Shown here: positions 15,958 to 18,372 of the stretch, piece by piece
Position numbering within the stretch: position 1 is the first letter of the stretch
Layout of the letters: every line of letters starts with the position of its first letter
Origin: Mesorhizobium sp.
GTDB taxonomy: Bacteria > Pseudomonadota > Alphaproteobacteria > Rhizobiales > Rhizobiaceae
Reading direction: 5' to 3'
DNA length: 18,372 bases
Assembly: GCA_030698645.1 (NCBI GenBank)
Contig: JAUYMV010000352.1
Coordinates: 1 to 18,372, forward strand
Notes under the pieces: generated by a model
Seen by the model: the letters and a program-made list of their open reading frames with translations, nothing else
Told to the model about the DNA's origin: nothing
Database searches by the model: none
Position numbers and translations under genes: made by a program

Positions 15958-17148
15958 ATGGCGCGCCGCATTCTCGACAATCTGAGCATCGCGACGATGG
16001 AGCCGGGCGACGGCGCCTACGGCCTGATCGCGCGCGGCGCAATCGGGATCGAGAGCGGGCGCATCGCGTTTGCCGGCGACATTCCGGCCGGCTGGCAGGA
16101 CGTCGAGCGCGAGGATTTCGGCGGACGGCTGGCGACGCCGGCTCTCATCGACTGCCACACCCACCTCGTCTTCGGCGGCAACCGGGCGCGCGAATTCGAG
16201 ATGCGGCTGAAAGGCGCGACCTATGAGGAGATCGCGCGCGCTGGCGGCGGCATCGTCTCGACGGTGGCGGCGACGCGGGCGCTGTCTGAGGACGAACTGG
16301 TCGATGCCGCCCTGCCCCGGCTCGACCGGCTGATCGCCGAGGGGGTGGCGACGGTCGAGATCAAGTCCGGCTACGGGCTGACGGTTCACGACGAGGCGAA
16401 GATGCTGCGCGCGGCGCGACGGCTGGGCGAATTGCGGCCGGTGCGGGTGGTGACGTCCTATCTCGGCGCGCATGCCGTGCCGGCGGAGTATCGCGGGCGG
16501 GCGGACGACTATCTCGACGAGGTCGTGCTGCCCGGGCTCGACGCCGTGCACGCGGACGGCCTCGCCGACGCGGTCGACGGGTTCTGCGAGGGAATCGCCT
16601 TTTCGCCGGCGCAGATCGAGCGCGTGTTCGACCGGGCGCGGGCGCTCGGCCTGCCGGTCAAGCTGCATGCCGAGCAATTGTCCAATCTCGGCGGCGCGAA
16701 GCTCGCCGCCTTTTGCGGCGCGCTGTCGGCGGATCATCTGGAATATCTCGACGCGGCGGGCGTCGCGGCGATGGCCGCATCCGGCACGGTGGCGGTGCTC
16801 TTGCCCGGCGCGTTCTATTTCCTGCGCGAGACGCAGGCGCCGCCGGTGGCGCTGCTGCGCCAAGCCGGCGTGCCGATGGCGATCGCCACCGACTGCAACC
16901 CCGGCTCCTCGCCGCTGACCTCGCCTTTGCTGGCGCTGAACATGGCCTGCACGCTGTTCCGGCTGACGCCGGAGGAGGCGCTGGCCGGCATGACGCGGGT
17001 GGCGGCCCGCGCGCTCGGGCTGGACGACATCACCGGCACGATCGCGACCGGCAAATGCGCGGAGATCGCCATCTGGGACGTCGGGCATCCGGCGGAGCTG
17101 GCGTACCGGATCGGGTTCAATCCGCTGCATGGGGTGATTTTGGGATGA
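15958..17148 (+). CDS. hutI: Imidazolonepropionase HutI
   Basis: HutI opens the imidazolone ring of 4-imidazolone-5-propionate to give N-formimidoyl-L-glutamate, the third step of histidine breakdown. The 396-residue amidohydrolase has [24 protein letters not shown] with zinc ligands H67 and H69, [11 protein letters not shown] (132-141), [25 protein letters not shown] (H237, E240), and TDCNPGSSP (D312). Length is close to the usual 400-410. The ATG at 15958 lies 71 bases from the divergent hutF start. It is the first gene of the plus-strand hut arm, with hutH 280 bases downstream across a repeat element. Confidence 0.96.
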   Translation: MARRILDNLSIATMEPGDGAYGLIARGAIGIESGRIAFAGDIPAGWQDVEREDFGGRLATPALIDCHTHLVFGGNRAREFEMRLKGATYEEIARAGGGIVSTVAATRALSEDELVDAALPRLDRLIAEGVATVEIKSGYGLTVHDEAKMLRAARRLGELRPVRVVTSYLGAHAVPAEYRGRADDYLDEVVLPGLDAVHADGLADAVDGFCEGIAFSPAQIERVFDRARALGLPVKLHAEQLSNLGGAKLAAFCGALSADHLEYLDAAGVAAMAASGTVAVLLPGAFYFLRETQAPPVALLRQAGVPMAIATDCNPGSSPLTSPLLALNMACTLFRLTPEEALAGMTRVAARALGLDDITGTIATGKCAEIAIWDVGHPAELAYRIGFNPLHGVILG

Positions 17149-17189
17149 AGGAACTAGCTAAGTCCGCTCTGCCAGGTGATCGCTCGATG

Positions 17190-17395
17190 AAGGCCCCCTC
17201 ACCGGCTCGCTTACGGCGGCTTCGCCGCCGAGTTCGCCACCTCTCCCCCACTTCGTGGGGGCGAGGAACCGAACCCGCCGAGGTCGCGTCCTTCGCGGAA
17301 TTCCTATTCGGAGCACCGACCTTCGCAGTTGGCGGTTCCTCTCCCCCGCTGGCGGGGGAGAGGTGGTTTGCGCAGCAAACCGGTGAGGGGGCCTT
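17190..17395. repeat. 206-base MITE-like element between hutI and hutH
   Basis: The ends AAGGCCCCCTCACCGG (17190-17205) and CCGGTGAGGGGGCCTT (17380-17395) are perfect 16-base inverted repeats. Each arm holds two hairpins. The left arm has CGGCGGC-TTC-GCCGCCG (17215-17231) and a stem around CCCCCAC-TTC-GTGGGGG (17244-17260). The right arm has CCTCTCCCCC...GGGGGAGAGG (17339-17364) and GGTTTGC-GCA-GCAAACC (17363-17379). No protein signal is visible. It is a non-autonomous palindromic element inside the hutI-hutH operon; the flanks show no obvious target duplication. Confidence 0.8.
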
Positions 17396-17428
17396 TGCTT
17401 CCGACACCAGCATTCGAGAAGGCCAGTC

Positions 17429-18372
17429 ATGACCGTCACGCTCCACCCCGGCTCCGTGCCGCTTGCCGACCTCGAAACCATCTACCGCACCGGCGTGGCG
17501 GCGCGGCTCGAGGATGGGTTCCGGGCGGGCATCGCACGGGCGGCGGCGCGGATCGCGGAGATCGCGGGGGGCGGCGATGCGGTCTATGGGATCAATACGG
17601 GCTTTGGAAAGCTCGCCAGCGTGCGCATCGCGGCGGACGACGTCGCGACGCTGCAGCGCAACCTGATCCTGTCGCATTGCTGCGGCGTCGGGCAGCCGCT
17701 CGGGGCCGACATCGTGCGGCTGGTGATGGCGCTGAAGCTGATTTCGCTCGGGCGCGGGGCGTCGGGCGTGCAGCCGGCGACGGTGGAACTGATCGAGGCG
17801 ATGCTCGAGAAGGGCGTCGTGCCGGTGATCCCGGAGAAGGGTTCGGTCGGCGCGTCGGGCGATCTCGCGCCGCTGGCGCATATGGCGGCGGCGATGATCG
17901 GCGAGGGCGAGGCGTTCCTTGGCGGAGTGCGGATGCCGGCCAGGGAGGCGCTTGGCGCCGCCGGACTGACGCCGGTCGTGCTCGCGGCCAAGGAAGGGCT
18001 GGCGCTGATCAACGGCACGCAGGTGTCGACCGCGCTGGCGCTGGCCGGGCTTTTCCGCGCGCATCGGTCGGCGCAGGCGGCGCTGATCACCGGGGCGCTC
18101 TCGACCGACGCGGCGATGGGCTCCTCGGCGCCGTTCCATGCCGAGATCCACACGCTGCGCGGCCACCAGGGCCAGATCGACACGGCGGCGGCACTGCGTG
18201 CGCTGCTCGCCGGATCGGAAATCCGCGACAGCCATCTGGAGGGCGACGAGCGGGTGCAGGACCCGTACTGCATCCGCTGCCAGCCGCAGGTGGACGGCGC
18301 GTGCCTCGACATGCTGCGGATGGTCGCCACGACGCTGACGATCGAGGCCAATGCGGTGACCGACAATCCGCT
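17429..18372 (+). CDS. hutH: Histidine ammonia-lyase HutH, 3' end outside window
   Basis: HutH removes ammonia from L-histidine to give urocanate, the first step and the source of the HutC inducer. About 314 of roughly 510 residues are present and the frame is open at the right edge. The MIO cofactor triad A142-S143-G144 sits in [14 protein letters not shown], and Y53 (YGINTGFG), H83, N195 (LINGTQ), Y280 and R283 (YCIRCQPQV) fall at the same numbers as in Pseudomonas putida HutH. One oddity is D289 in [10 protein letters not shown], where Met is usual. The ATG at 17429 gives the standard N-terminus with [12 protein letters not shown]; it lies 34 bases after the MITE-like element. Confidence 0.96.
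   Translation, partial: MTVTLHPGSVPLADLETIYRTGVAARLEDGFRAGIARAAARIAEIAGGGDAVYGINTGFGKLASVRIAADDVATLQRNLILSHCCGVGQPLGADIVRLVMALKLISLGRGASGVQPATVELIEAMLEKGVVPVIPEKGSVGASGDLAPLAHMAAAMIGEGEAFLGGVRMPAREALGAAGLTPVVLAAKEGLALINGTQVSTALALAGLFRAHRSAQAALITGALSTDAAMGSSAPFHAEIHTLRGHQGQIDTAAALRALLAGSEIRDSHLEGDERVQDPYCIRCQPQVDGACLDMLRMVATTLTIEANAVTDNP

Noticed and set aside
13821..15989. Single 722-residue minus-strand frame that would fuse the hutC region with sequence across hutF
   Set aside because: Only the last 231 residues are real (HutC). The upstream part is the wrong frame of hutF, which has its own motifs and an ATGA junction.

Overview
The window is high-GC, densely packed DNA that looks like the chromosome of an alphaproteobacterium of the order Hyphomicrobiales, most likely Mesorhizobium or a close Phyllobacteriaceae relative. 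The reasons are the rhizobial style of the urease cluster, the HutF-type histidine pathway, and several palindromic intergenic elements of the CCTTCTCCCCG...CGGGGAGAAGG kind common in rhizobia. The genus is an inference; no rRNA or other marker gene is present.

Region 1 (1-6234) is the 3' half of a urease cluster. It holds ureC (5' end outside the window), then a small block of DUF29 gene, antibiotic-biosynthesis-monooxygenase-fold gene and second DUF29 gene, then a glutathione S-transferase-like gene, ureE, ureF, a DUF3995 membrane protein and ureG. From the GST gene to ureG every junction overlaps (ATGA, 8 bases, GTGA, ATGA), so these five genes are probably translated as one coupled unit. 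A perfect 28-base palindrome follows ureG. UreE, UreF and UreG deliver nickel to the UreC active site. UreE carries a 20-histidine tail containing a duplicated 15-residue block.

Region 2 (6235-7375) is about 1.1 kb with one small hypothetical gene on the minus strand, bracketed by two inverted-pair palindromic elements and a short 7-base tandem array.

Region 3 (7376-12405) looks metabolic. It holds a class II aldolase/adducin-fold protein that lacks the usual catalytic Glu, a DMT-family exporter, and a divergent pair: a FadR-type GntR regulator (minus strand) and a UxaA-type sugar-acid dehydratase followed by a LacX-type aldose 1-epimerase. A perfect 14-base palindrome in the divergent spacer is a good candidate operator. 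The cluster suggests use of a hexuronate, aldonate or similar sugar acid.

Region 4 (12406-13820) is a 355-base spacer and then a secreted trypsin-like serine protease with a complete catalytic triad, an unusually large insertion and a TTG start.

Region 5 (13821-18372) is a histidine-utilisation locus. hutC and hutF lie on the minus strand; hutI and hutH (3' end outside the window) lie on the plus strand. The two arms diverge from a 71-base promoter region with a near-palindromic HutC-type operator. HutH, HutI and HutF catalyse steps 1, 3 and 4 of the five-step route through N-formylglutamate. hutU and hutG are not seen and may lie beyond the right edge. A 206-base MITE-like element with perfect 16-base terminal inverted repeats sits between hutI and hutH.

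I see no CRISPR array, tRNA, rRNA, phage or intact insertion sequence. Most of the window is ordinary metabolism. The least explained items are the DUF3995 gene embedded in the urease unit, the DUF29/monooxygenase block, the UreE tail duplication that contains the ureF start, the protease insertion, and the inverted-pair repeat elements.
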